Source: SVTX01 sp964629615 (GTDB taxonomy: Bacteria; Bacillota; Clostridia; Oscillospirales; CAG-272). Taken from it: a DNA stretch of 40,338 nucleotides. The translations under genes were made by a program, and so were the position numbers. The stretch spans positions 1 through 40,338 of the forward strand of contig CAZVUD010000011.1 of the NCBI GenBank assembly GCA_964629615.1, read 5' to 3'. Shown here piece by piece: positions 9,166-17,144 of the stretch. Within the stretch, counting starts at the first letter, position 1; each line of letters opens with the position of its first letter. The notes under the pieces were generated by a model. It did not search any database. It saw only the letters and a program-made list of their open reading frames with translations, and was not told the DNA's origin.

Positions 9166-9507
9166 TTATTTTTCGGACATATGATCGCTTTCAAGCGGCA
9201 GGCTGTAATTGAATACAAAGCCGCCTCTGCGTCTATCGTCATTGATATCGTAATAATCTATCCCGTTAGTTCCGTTAGGATTCTTAAGCCCCTTCAGAGG
9301 TACGGGATCGTAGCCACCCGCACAGAACGGCTGACAACGGCATATCCTCGTAAAGGTAAGCAAGCTTCCTATAAAAAAGCCACGGTAAGTATACGCGTCT
9401 ATCGCGTAGGCAGAGCATGTAGGCTTGAACCTGCATGTCGGTTTTCGTTTCAACGGGGACAGATATTTCTGATAAAAGCGTATCAGAAGTATGCAGAATT
9501 TTTTCAT
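9166..9507 (-). CDS. yidD: Membrane protein insertion efficiency factor YidD
   Basis: 113 residues. The family core is clear: IRFYQKYLSP, CRFKPTCSAYAIDAY, the cysteine set (C24, C30 and the CRCQPFC group) and GGYDPVP. Family members are usually 70-100 residues; the C-terminal 30 residues here (after PLKGLKN) are an extension of no recognised function. The gene overlaps the end of rnpA by 4 bases (ATGA), and yidC follows after 25 bases. YidD is a peripheral inner-membrane protein that assists YidC. Confidence 0.94.
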   Translation of the reverse strand: MKKFCILLIRFYQKYLSPLKRKPTCRFKPTCSAYAIDAYTYRGFFIGSLLTFTRICRCQPFCAGGYDPVPLKGLKNPNGTNGIDYYDINDDRRRGGFVFNYSLPLESDHMSEK

Positions 9508-9905
9508 ACCTTATTACTTGGCGGTGCACTTGCACCTGTATCTATCATCTCGGTCTTTTTAAATGCAAATCTCAGCTCGCGTGCAATGTCCTGACTCTTG
9601 CAGCCGCAAATATCCGGGCGCGCACTTATAACTATAAGATAACCTCGCTTGAGCCTTTGTTCGACCGTGGCGTATCCGGCTCTTATCACTCTCTTTGCCC
9701 TGTTTCTCTCCACCGCTCCGCCTATCTTCTTTGAGACCGACAGACCGAGCCTGTTTACAATGATCCTTTCGGGATGAGAGCGCTGCAGCTTTTTCGCCAT
9801 ATGATCCTTAAGAACATATACGCAAACGTATTTGCCGAAAAAGTGCTTTCCCTGTTTATACGCCTTATTGTACAGATGATGCTCACAAATTGCAGGGTAT
9901 TTCAT
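9504..9905 (-). CDS. rnpA: Ribonuclease P protein component
   Basis: 133 residues, slightly longer than usual (about 115-120). It contains the RNR signature helix (VERNRAKRVIRAGY) and the preceding RLGLSVSKKIGGAV strand that binds the pre-tRNA leader. A GAGAGG ribosome binding site precedes the ATG. It partners with the RNase P RNA (gene not in the window) to remove tRNA 5' leaders. The gap to rpmH (245 bases) is longer than in most relatives and holds a terminator-like hairpin and two smaller stem-loops. Confidence 0.95.
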   Translation of the reverse strand: MKYPAICEHHLYNKAYKQGKHFFGKYVCVYVLKDHMAKKLQRSHPERIIVNRLGLSVSKKIGGAVERNRAKRVIRAGYATVEQRLKRGYLIVISARPDICGCKSQDIARELRFAFKKTEMIDTGASAPPSNKV

Positions 9906-10085
9906 AAGTCATCCTCTCTTCTTTTCGTAAATTATTGCCATTGCTTCCGTATTTTTTTGAGTATCCGATCTTTTTTGTATCTCTTTTGCGCACACATATC
10001 AGTGCGCAGGATACACAGCTTTGATTATCTACCGCTGTGTATAACGCGTATTATAATCCGACGCCTCGGCAATACTTTTTAAAGC

Positions 10086-10145
10086 TAAAAACCCCGATGC
10101 CGCACAACAAGTATTCTTGTTCTCAGGATCATCGGAGGTTTTTAT
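10086..10145 (-). terminator. Terminator-like hairpin between rpmH and rnpA
   Basis: CCGATG (94-99 in 100xx) pairs with CATCGG (10130-10135), flanked by A-rich and T-rich arms; the inner loop has its own small stem (AACAAG/CTTGTT). It begins just after the rpmH stop and could terminate or attenuate, giving more rpmH than rnpA mRNA. Beyond it, 9920-10080 holds two further stem-loops (ACACAGC/GCTGTGT and TGCGCAC/GTGTGCGCA) in the rnpA leader. Confidence 0.55.
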
Positions 10146-10150
10146 GTTAA

Positions 10151-10285
10151 TTAGTGTGTCAGTCTTTTTCTGCCTTTTGCACGACGTCTCTTAAGAACGT
10201 TTCTGCCGTCTGCAGTTCTCATTCTCTTTCTGAAGCCATGCTCCTTTTTTCTCTGACGCTTTTTGGGCTGGTAAGTTCTAAGCAT
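10151..10285 (-). CDS. rpmH: 50S ribosomal protein L34
   Basis: 44 residues, exactly the usual length: starts MLRTYQPKKRQRKKEHGFRK, has the conserved RMRTADGRNVLKRRRAKGRKRL, and ends LTH. Too short for most gene-length cut-offs but unmistakable. The start is fixed by AAGGAGG 7 bases upstream. It is the first gene of the leftward rpmH-rnpA-yidD-yidC-jag-mnmE block, which in Firmicutes lies beside the replication origin. Confidence 0.98.
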   Translation of the reverse strand: MLRTYQPKKRQRKKEHGFRKRMRTADGRNVLKRRRAKGRKRLTH

Positions 10286-10421
10286 TATTGCACCTCCTTA
10301 AATGATTATCGGAAGCGTTTGGTTAGACTCTCTCAAATCTCCATGAGCCTATTTACGCTTTTCTCTGACACAGACCGCCGAAAACGGCTGACCTGCGCCA
10401 TTCCATACAATGACATCCTAT

Positions 10422-10450
10422 ATTATAACGAAGAAAGTTTGTTTTGTCAA
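10422..10450 (-). promoter_or_regulatory. Consensus sigma-A promoter of rpmH
   Basis: Reading leftward: TTGACA (10445-10450), 17-base spacer, TATAAT (10422-10427), a perfect consensus. It leaves about 130 bases of leader before rpmH. The stretch 10450-10560 behind it is extremely A/T rich (runs of T) and separates it from the divergent holA promoter. Confidence 0.85.
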
Positions 10451-10574
10451 TAAGTTTTTTTTATTTTTAAAAATTTTTTTTGATTTTTTTGTTTTTTCTA
10501 CCCTCAGCGCCTCAAAATAGGAAAAAATTGTAAATTTTTCGATCTGTCATAACAAAAGGCGAGAAAAATCTCTC

Positions 10575-10603
10575 TTGACTAAACTTGAAAGTAATGCTAT
10601 AAT
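10575..10603 (+). promoter_or_regulatory. Sigma-A promoter of holA
   Basis: TTGACT (10575-10580), 17-base spacer, TATAAT (10598-10603), about 50 bases before the holA start, back to back with the rpmH promoter. Confidence 0.8.
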
Positions 10604-10651
10604 TATTTTTAGTAATATCCATTCAAGAGAAAAGGTCGGAGGTGTGAGAAT

Positions 10652-11674
10652 ATGAACATAATAAATGATACAGAGCTCAGGCGTCAGATACGGTCCTCGT
10701 GCGCATCTTCATATCTTTTCTTTGGTGAAGAGGACTATCTTAAGCTCCACGCAATATCTCTCGTACGGCAGTCGATATGTAATGATCCCTCCCTTGCCGT
10801 ATTCAACGATTTGAAGCTTGACTCGCTTACATACTCTCCCGCAGCTCTTCTCGACATGATAACTGCACTTCCCATGATGGCTGATAGAAAGCTTATAACC
10901 GTAACGGGGCTTGACTTCAATGCCATGAAGCAAGGTGAATTTGACGAGCTTTTGGGCGTGCTTTCCCAGCTGCCCGATTACGATTACAGCACAGTGATAA
11001 TCTGCGCGGACTCCGACAGGTTCGATCCCGGATTTTTGCCGAAGCGACCGAGCGGAATGCTCTCAAAGCTATCCGAGCATCTGACACCCGTGCAATTTGA
11101 AAAAAGCACTCCCGCAAAGCTTGCCGCATGGGTGGGTAAGCACTATGAGCACAACGGCGTTCATGCGGACTCTGACGTATGCATGTTCACAGTGGAATAC
11201 TGCGGACGCGACATGTTCACTCTCGGAAAAGAAACTGACAAGATATCCTACTATGTTCTCTCACAGTCAAGGGACAGAGTCACGGCAGACGACGTAAGAT
11301 ATATAGGCTCAAGCGTCAGCGAATACGACGCATTCGCCTTTACGAATGCGATAAGCCGCGGTCAAAAGGATGCCGCGCTGTCCGTTCTGTCTGAAATGAA
11401 GAAAAAACGGACAGACCCGATATTTATAATGAGCGAGGTGGCGCGCACGGTGTGCGAATGTGTTTCGGTGCAGTCACTGCTGTCTGACGGAATGACTCAC
11501 GCAGAGATATCAAAGGTCGTCGGCATTCATGAATACAAGGTGTCACTTATCGCAAAGTCCTGCCGCATAAAGGATCCCCGTGCTCTCTTGCTCAAATGCA
11601 GGCGTGCGGATATCGACATAAAGACCTCTCAGGACGGATACGAGGTGCTTGAAAAGCTCATTTGTACAATGTGA
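10652..11674 (+). CDS. holA: DNA polymerase III subunit delta
   Basis: 340 residues, normal length. The N-terminal AAA+-like fold is recognisable from YLFFGEEDYLKLHAI, followed by LPMMADRKLITVTGL and STVIICADSDRFDP (degenerate Walker B area without a catalytic site, as expected for delta). KLAAWVGKHYEHNGV opens the lid domain, and the C-terminal helical domain carries the AFAFTNAISRGQKDAAL and DPIFIMSEVART motifs. Delta opens the sliding clamp within the clamp loader. A GGAGGTG site lies 7 bases before the ATG. It stands where dnaA would be expected next to rpmH in most Firmicutes. Confidence 0.93.
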   Translation: MNIINDTELRRQIRSSCASSYLFFGEEDYLKLHAISLVRQSICNDPSLAVFNDLKLDSLTYSPAALLDMITALPMMADRKLITVTGLDFNAMKQGEFDELLGVLSQLPDYDYSTVIICADSDRFDPGFLPKRPSGMLSKLSEHLTPVQFEKSTPAKLAAWVGKHYEHNGVHADSDVCMFTVEYCGRDMFTLGKETDKISYYVLSQSRDRVTADDVRYIGSSVSEYDAFAFTNAISRGQKDAALSVLSEMKKKRTDPIFIMSEVARTVCECVSVQSLLSDGMTHAEISKVVGIHEYKVSLIAKSCRIKDPRALLLKCRRADIDIKTSQDGYEVLEKLICTM

Positions 11675-11685
11675 CAAGACTTAGG

Positions 11686-11899
11686 TTTTCAACACTCTCC
11701 ACAGACTTTTCAACATCAAAACTGCTTATTTCATCGAAAAAAGTGGGGTTTTCCACAGGCAAATATGAGTTTTCCACACAAAAAATGTGGAAAACTCATA
11801 TTTTATTTTTATAGAAATTCGCACAGATAAATTATATTTTTTTGTTAAAAACGCAGATTTATTTTCTATTTATTTCCACTTTGACCTCATTTATCCAAA
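11686..11899 (+). other. Cluster of DnaA-box-like 9-mers with AT-rich flank (candidate oriC)
   Basis: Boxes on the plus strand: TTTTCAACA at 11686, TTTTCAACA at 11707, TTTTCCACA at 11749 and TTTTCCACA at 11770; the spacings are 21, 42 and 21 bases, that is, two or four helical turns. TGTGGAAAA (reverse box) is at 11786, CTCTCCACA at 11695 and TTATCCAAA at 11891. The DnaA consensus is TTATCCACA. An AT-rich tract (11795-11880) follows. The region sits where gene direction changes from leftward to rightward. Part of the signal (11770 and 11786) is also the two arms of a terminator hairpin, so this is a candidate only. Confidence 0.5.
11766..11810 (+). terminator. Rho-independent terminator of holA
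   Basis: Perfect 14-bp stem (ATGAGTTTTCCACA and its complement) with a 7-base A-rich loop, followed by ATTTTATTTTT. It lies about 95 bases after the holA stop. Each arm contains a TTTTCCACA 9-mer. Confidence 0.7.
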
Positions 11900-11987
11900 A
11901 AATCATTCGTCAAAATGTCAAAGAACATTTTTTCGACACACCGCTCTCCAAAAGAGCCGCAAGTGCGCGGCAAACGCATTTTTTATA

Positions 11988-12016
11988 TTGACAAAGCAGT
12001 GAAATTATGCTATTAT
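11988..12016 (+). promoter_or_regulatory. Sigma-A promoter of the LRR lipoprotein gene
   Basis: TTGACA (11988-11993), 17-base spacer, TATTAT (12011-12016), about 55 bases before the start codon at 12071. Confidence 0.8.
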
Positions 12017-12070
12017 TAAATATATATGACAATTGATATCTTCTATAAATAAATCAAAACGGAGTAGATC

Positions 12071-13588
12071 ATGAAAAATATAGCCAAACTGTTTATATTG
12101 ATTTCGTCATGTATGCTGATATCACTGCTCTTAGCTTCCTGCCAGAGCTCGGACGGCGTACTTAAATACAAAAAGGTTAAAGGCGGTTACACAATAACCG
12201 AGCTCTCTGACCGCAACGCGGAGAGCGTAAGCATCCCATCCGAATACAAGGGCAAGGATGTCATAGCCATAGAAGCGGACGCATTCTACGGCAGTAAGCT
12301 CAAAGAGATATACATTCCATCTACTGTCACAAGCGTGGGAGAGCAGGCATTTGCCTACTGCACACGTCTTGAGAAGGTCAATGTATCGGATATATCCTCA
12401 TTTGCAAGCATAGAATTCAGCTCTGCCGAATCCAATCCGCTGTACTACGCGCACACCCTTCTCGAGGACGGCAAGGAGATAAATACCGCAAGCATAGACG
12501 CAAAGAGCATTGGCAGCTATGCATTTGCAGGCTGTGAGAGCTTGTCCGAGATAAATATAAACGGCGCAGAAAAGATAGGCAAGGGCGCATTTTACGATTG
12601 CGCAAGTCTTGCAAGCATTTCCATTTCGGACACGGTTGAATATATCGGCGCAGCCGCATTTTCGGGATGCACCTCACTTACAGAGATCAGCATTCCCGAC
12701 AGCGTAATCGAAATGTCGCATTCTGTATTTTCGGGATGCTCGGCTTTGAAGACCGCAGAGCTCTCCGAATCTCTTTCAGCCATTCCCGACAGAGCATTTT
12801 TGGAATGCTCTTCGCTTGAGAAAATATCCTTGCCCTCTGACACACTGACCATCGGAGCATCTGCATTTGCATCCTGCTCGTCACTTGCAAGCATCGACAT
12901 TCCAAAGAAAGTGACCGAGATACTTGACTCCGCTTTCTTTAACTGCTCATCCTTGGCTGATATAAAGATAAACGAGGACTCCAAGCTCCGCTCGATAGGC
13001 AAGAGCGCCTTCCGCGGCTGCTATTCACTTACAAATGTTTCCTTTGAAAATGCAACGCTTCTAAATCTTATAGACGAATCGGCATTTCAGTTCTGCTCTG
13101 ACCTTACAAGCATCACCATCCCCTCATCCCTCCGCAAGCTCGGCGATCACGCATTTTCGGGATGCGACAGCCTTGAGCTCTACAAGCAGGACGGCATGGG
13201 CTTTATCGGAAACAGCACAAACAACACACTGATACTTGTCAAGTGCATAGACGATATAACATACGCAAGAATAACCTCACAGACAAAGTTCATATGCAGC
13301 GGCGCGTTTGAAAGAAATCAGACCGTGACTGAAATATTCATGCTCACACACTCGCAGACCGATGAGGGCGTTATCAACGTTGGCTGTAACGCATTTGCCT
13401 TCTGCCCGAATCTTCAGAAGGTGACCTTCCCGAAATCCATTGAAAGCATTGGAGATTGCGCGCTTATGGGATGTAAGGCTCTGCAGACGATAAGATATTC
13501 AGGCAACGGAACAGCCTGGAAATCTGTTACAAGAGGAACCAACTGGACATACGGCGCAGGAACATCCACAATAACACATTCAACATGA
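12071..13588 (+). CDS. BspA-like leucine-rich repeat surface lipoprotein
   Basis: 505 residues. The N-terminal signal ends LLLASC, a lipobox, so the mature protein should be anchored by lipid to Cys24. From about residue 35 to the end there are tandem repeats of about 23 residues of the LRR_5/BspA type (I.IP.SV..IG..AF.GC.SL..I). Family proteins are surface adhesins or scaffold proteins in gut and oral bacteria; the ligand here is unknown. A hairpin 11 bases after the stop closes a single-gene unit. The gene is preceded by its own promoter and lies beside the candidate origin. Confidence 0.88.
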   Translation: MKNIAKLFILISSCMLISLLLASCQSSDGVLKYKKVKGGYTITELSDRNAESVSIPSEYKGKDVIAIEADAFYGSKLKEIYIPSTVTSVGEQAFAYCTRLEKVNVSDISSFASIEFSSAESNPLYYAHTLLEDGKEINTASIDAKSIGSYAFAGCESLSEININGAEKIGKGAFYDCASLASISISDTVEYIGAAAFSGCTSLTEISIPDSVIEMSHSVFSGCSALKTAELSESLSAIPDRAFLECSSLEKISLPSDTLTIGASAFASCSSLASIDIPKKVTEILDSAFFNCSSLADIKINEDSKLRSIGKSAFRGCYSLTNVSFENATLLNLIDESAFQFCSDLTSITIPSSLRKLGDHAFSGCDSLELYKQDGMGFIGNSTNNTLILVKCIDDITYARITSQTKFICSGAFERNQTVTEIFMLTHSQTDEGVINVGCNAFAFCPNLQKVTFPKSIESIGDCALMGCKALQTIRYSGNGTAWKSVTRGTNWTYGAGTSTITHST

Positions 13589-13598
13589 TCAAAAAAGC

Positions 13599-13624
13599 GG
13601 CTCGGATGCAAATGCATCCGAGCC
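13599..13624 (+). terminator. Hairpin after the LRR lipoprotein gene
   Basis: 11-bp perfect stem (GGCTCGGATGC and its complement), 4-base loop, 11 bases after the stop codon. The tail downstream is CGAAATTT, so the U tract is poor. Confidence 0.5.
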
Positions 13625-13687
13625 CGAAATTTGAGCGACAACAATATTTTATATTTTCATATATAGATCAAAGGAGATCGTACACAA

Positions 13688-15289
13688 ATGAGAGTCATAC
13701 TTTGCGACAACTACGACGAGATGTCCTATCAGGCATCACGGCTGATTGAAAGCCAGCTCATACTTAAGCCCGACAGCGTGCTCGGACTTGCTACAGGCTC
13801 CACACCTATCGGCACATACAAAAAGCTTATAGAGAAAAACCAAAAGGGCGACATAGATTTTTCGCATGTCACCACATTCAATCTCGACGAATACTATCCC
13901 ATATCGCAAAAGAACGACCAAAGCTATCGCTATTTTATGGATCATCAGCTCTTTTCTCATGTGAACATAGACATAAACAAGACCCATGTTCCAAACGGCG
14001 AAGCAAGCGATCCCGAGCGCGAATGCCTTGAATACGAAAGCATGATAGATGCAAGCGGCGGAATAGATCTCCAGCTACTGGGCATCGGCGTGAACGGTCA
14101 CATAGGATTTAACGAGCCCGACACAAATCTCAATTCCTTTACGCATCTGACCGAGCTTACCGAGAGCACCATCACAGCCAATTCCCGTTTTTTTGAAAGT
14201 GAAGCTGACGTTCCGCGCAAAGCCATAACCATGGGCATAGCCTCCATACTCAAATCCAAAAAGATAATCCTTTTAGCATCGGGAACCTCAAAATCAAGAG
14301 TTGTGTCCGAGCTTTTAAGCGGCGGCATCAACACATCCATTCCCGCAACACTGCTGAAGGTGCATCCCGACGTCGTGCTGATATGTGACAAGGACGCTTA
14401 TTTCAGCACAAGACTCGGAATCGACATAGGCGGCACCAACACCAAGTTTGCCGTTCTCAGCGGCGAAGATGTGCTCTACAAGGGCTCTGTGCCCACATGC
14501 ATGGACAGCGAGGATGCGCTTATTGAAGGCATCTGCGACGAGATATCGCGCATAAGAGATAAATATCCCATAAATGCAGTTGGCATAGGCACACCCGGCA
14601 TTATAAAGGACGGACGCGTCACCGCCGCCAACCTGCCGCTTCAGAATTCACCCATGGCAAGCCTCATCTCAAAAAAGATATCCCTGCCCGTGACCGTTGA
14701 CAACGACGCAAATTGCGCCGCACTCGGCGAATACAGATTTTCCTGCAGTGACAGATACAAAAACATAGTCATGCTGACCGTCGGAACAGGCATAGGAAGC
14801 GGAATCATAGCAGACGGCACTCCTGTATGCAGACTGGGAATACAGAGCGAGATAGGTCACACGGTTATACAGGCAGACGGCGGACTTCCCTGCCCGTGCG
14901 GTCGCCGGGGCTGTCTTGAGCAATACGCCTCTGTCAGCGCGCTGATAGAGCGTGCAAAGCAAGCATGCAAAAATTCAAATGACAGTCTGCTTGCCTCCAT
15001 GTACAGAGAAAAAGGCAAAATGGACGGCGAATGTGTATTTGACGTCTACAGACAGGGCTGTCCTGTCGCGCGCAGCGTGGTAGATGAATACATCCGCTAC
15101 CTTTGCATAGGCATACGCAACGTAAAGCTCGCATACTCCCCCGACGCAGTCATACTTGCAGGCGGAATAATGGCAAACGAGGGCGATCTTATACTCTCAC
15201 TTATAAAGAAAGAGCTGTCCGACGAGATATGCGTTGAGATATCAAAGCTCCACAACGACGCAGGCGCACTTGGTGCGGCCCTGCTCTGA
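13688..15289 (+). CDS. nagB: Fusion: glucosamine-6-phosphate deaminase (NagB) + ROK-family sugar kinase
   Basis: 533 residues in one frame. Residues 1-238 are a complete NagB: GLATGSTPIGTY sugar-phosphate loop, Asp67-Glu68 in FNLDEYYP, and active-site His138 and Glu143 in GVNGHIGFNEP (Asn in place of the E. coli Asp141, as in Gram-positive NagB). With almost no linker, residues 242-533 are a complete ROK kinase: ATP loop DIGGTNTKFAV, catalytic Asp in VDNDANCAALGE (about 338-340), EIGH at 388-391 and the zinc motif CPCGRRGC (402-409). NagB turns GlcN-6-P into fructose-6-P and ammonia. The kinase most plausibly phosphorylates GlcNAc, because nagA follows after 9 bases; glucose remains possible. 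Start set by AAAGGAG 11 bases upstream. Confidence 0.92.
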   Translation: MRVILCDNYDEMSYQASRLIESQLILKPDSVLGLATGSTPIGTYKKLIEKNQKGDIDFSHVTTFNLDEYYPISQKNDQSYRYFMDHQLFSHVNIDINKTHVPNGEASDPERECLEYESMIDASGGIDLQLLGIGVNGHIGFNEPDTNLNSFTHLTELTESTITANSRFFESEADVPRKAITMGIASILKSKKIILLASGTSKSRVVSELLSGGINTSIPATLLKVHPDVVLICDKDAYFSTRLGIDIGGTNTKFAVLSGEDVLYKGSVPTCMDSEDALIEGICDEISRIRDKYPINAVGIGTPGIIKDGRVTAANLPLQNSPMASLISKKISLPVTVDNDANCAALGEYRFSCSDRYKNIVMLTVGTGIGSGIIADGTPVCRLGIQSEIGHTVIQADGGLPCPCGRRGCLEQYASVSALIERAKQACKNSNDSLLASMYREKGKMDGECVFDVYRQGCPVARSVVDEYIRYLCIGIRNVKLAYSPDAVILAGGIMANEGDLILSLIKKELSDEICVEISKLHNDAGALGAALL

Positions 15290-15298
15290 TATAAAAAT

Positions 15299-16390
15299 AT
15301 GATGACTATATATAAAAATGCCTTAGTGTGCGGAGCAAAAAAGGACATCTGCATAAGCAACGGGAAAATAGTTGATGAAAGCACATGCAATGACCGCGAC
15401 ACAGAATACATAGATCTTTGCGGACTGCACCTGTACCCCGGGCTTATCGACATACACACACATGGCTGTATGGGAGCTGACACGATGGACGCCGATATAT
15501 CATCTTTAAAGACGATATCCGACTATCTTGCCGCCAACGGCACTCTCTCATATCTCCCGACGACCATGACCGACAGCATAGAAAATATTCGCCGCGCAGT
15601 AGAGACCACGCCTCCGAGCACGGGAGCCGAGGTATTGGGATTTCACATTGAAGGACCGTACATAAGTCCAAAGCGCAAGGGCGCGCAGAATGAAGCATAC
15701 ATCAGATCGCCGCAAAAGAGCGATCTTGAAGGCTTGTACGGCGAGCGCGGCGTCAAGATCATCACCGTAGCACCCGAGATAGAGGGATGCATGGAATTTA
15801 TAAAAAACAGCAGAGCCAAGATCTCCATAGGTCACACAGACGCAGACTTTGATATTTCCTGCAAGGCTATGGATAGCGGCGCAAACTGCCTCACCCACAC
15901 CTTCAACGCGATGCCCCCCATGCTGCACCGCGATCCCGGACCTGTGGGCGCGGCTATCGAGCACAACGCCTATGTTCAGGTCATCTGCGACGGACTGCAC
16001 CTGCACAAGAGCATAGTAAACATGCTGTACCGCACCTTCGGACGCGACAGAATGATACTTATAAGCGACTCCATGAAAGCAACAGGGCTCTCCTGCGGAA
16101 GCTACATATTCGGACGCCAGACCGTGACCGTCAAGGACGGGATCGCGCGCGTAGGCGAAAACGGCGCACTTGCAGGCAGTACTTCCACGCTTCTTGACTG
16201 CGTAAAGAAAGCCGTAAGCTTCGGCATACCCGAAGCAGACGCCTTCTACATGGCAACGCGCACCCCTGCCGATTATCTCGGCATAAAGCACAAGGGCAGA
16301 CTTTGTGTCGGATGCGACGCAGACATTATAGGCGTTAATGAAGACCTTGAGCTCCGCCTCGTAATAAAGGGCGGCAAGCGCATAATATAA
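15299..16390 (+). CDS. nagA: N-acetylglucosamine-6-phosphate deacetylase
   Basis: 363 residues, usual length. Amidohydrolase fold: LYPGLIDIHTHG (HxH at 53/55), GFHIEGPYISPKRKGA with the metal-binding Glu, ISIGHTDADF, CLTHTFNAMPPMLHRDPG and ISDSMKATGL with the catalytic Asp. It hydrolyses GlcNAc-6-P to GlcN-6-P and acetate. Two ATGs are adjacent (15299 and 15302) and neither has a clear ribosome binding site, so translation is probably coupled to the upstream fusion gene, whose stop is 9 bases away. With the fusion it supplies all three cytoplasmic steps of GlcNAc use: kinase, deacetylase, deaminase. Confidence 0.94.
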   Translation: MMTIYKNALVCGAKKDICISNGKIVDESTCNDRDTEYIDLCGLHLYPGLIDIHTHGCMGADTMDADISSLKTISDYLAANGTLSYLPTTMTDSIENIRRAVETTPPSTGAEVLGFHIEGPYISPKRKGAQNEAYIRSPQKSDLEGLYGERGVKIITVAPEIEGCMEFIKNSRAKISIGHTDADFDISCKAMDSGANCLTHTFNAMPPMLHRDPGPVGAAIEHNAYVQVICDGLHLHKSIVNMLYRTFGRDRMILISDSMKATGLSCGSYIFGRQTVTVKDGIARVGENGALAGSTSTLLDCVKKAVSFGIPEADAFYMATRTPADYLGIKHKGRLCVGCDADIIGVNEDLELRLVIKGGKRII

Positions 16391-16391
16391 T

Positions 16392-16426
16392 AATACAGGG
16401 CGAGGGGTGCACCCTCGCCCTGTATT
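16392..16426. terminator. Bidirectional terminator between nagA and the YgjV-like gene
   Basis: Perfect 15-bp stem (AATACAGGGCGAGGG and its complement) with a 5-base loop, between convergent genes. A/T runs on both sides make it usable from either direction. Confidence 0.85.
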
Positions 16427-16436
16427 TTGCTTCTCA

Positions 16437-17042
16437 TCAAAGCGTTTTGATCATTTTTCCGTTATTTTCCTCAAAGCCCATCTTAAAGAGGTAATTGTCA
16501 TGCGCTTTCACGCCGGGCTCCTCAAAAACTCTGAGAACGCCCTCTGTCTTAAGCTCGGGGAAAAGATATTTTGCCACCTTGTAATCTCTGTACTTTTGAG
16601 TGGTATAATCCACATAGGCGAAAACATCATCGCCATCTCTCTTTGCGATGAAAATACCTGCCGCACAACCGTCTGCATATATCATGTAGATCATGTTTGC
16701 ATCCGATATCTTCCCGTCAAAGCTCGGGAAGTATTTTTTTATGTCAGAGAGATTGCTCTTTATAAAATATTCAAGTGAGCTGTCGTCAGATCCCACCTCA
16801 ATGCGGTCATACACGCTTGTGTGGCGCAATTCTCTGATAACATGATAAGTATTTATTACTATAAGGCACATATTCATGATAGCCACGGGCCATGTGCTTC
16901 TGAGTATGGCATACACCGTGCTTATCGCTCCGCCGCTGATGTTTATAATGCGGAATTTGAGCATGCTGGTCATCATCATTGAAATGATAACGAGCACAGT
17001 TCCTAAATAACCAAACGCCTCAAGCCAGAATTCCCAATTCAT
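16437..17042 (-). CDS. YgjV-like membrane protein with C-terminal GNAT-like domain
   Basis: 201 residues. The first 75 residues hold three hydrophobic helices with the YgjV/PnuC-like pattern (GYLGTVLVIISMMMTSMLKFRIINISGG, then VYAIL and IMNMCLIVINTYHV). The remaining 125 residues are soluble and resemble an acetyltransferase fold (AAGIFIAKRDGDDVFAYVDYTTQKYRDYKVAKYLF, then an NYLFKMGFEE ending). I am fairly sure of the membrane part and less sure of the GNAT assignment, since no canonical Q/RxxGxG/A loop is visible. Start supported by GGAGG 6 bases upstream. Substrate unknown. Confidence 0.6.
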   Translation of the reverse strand: MNWEFWLEAFGYLGTVLVIISMMMTSMLKFRIINISGGAISTVYAILRSTWPVAIMNMCLIVINTYHVIRELRHTSVYDRIEVGSDDSSLEYFIKSNLSDIKKYFPSFDGKISDANMIYMIYADGCAAGIFIAKRDGDDVFAYVDYTTQKYRDYKVAKYLFPELKTEGVLRVFEEPGVKAHDNYLFKMGFEENNGKMIKTL

Positions 17043-17144
17043 AATATCCTCCGAAAATATACTTTATTTTTAAGTCTTAAAAGCCAACGGCAATTATTGT
17101 ACCACAATATGCTATCCGAGTCAAGGCTTAAATTGCTCAATTTT

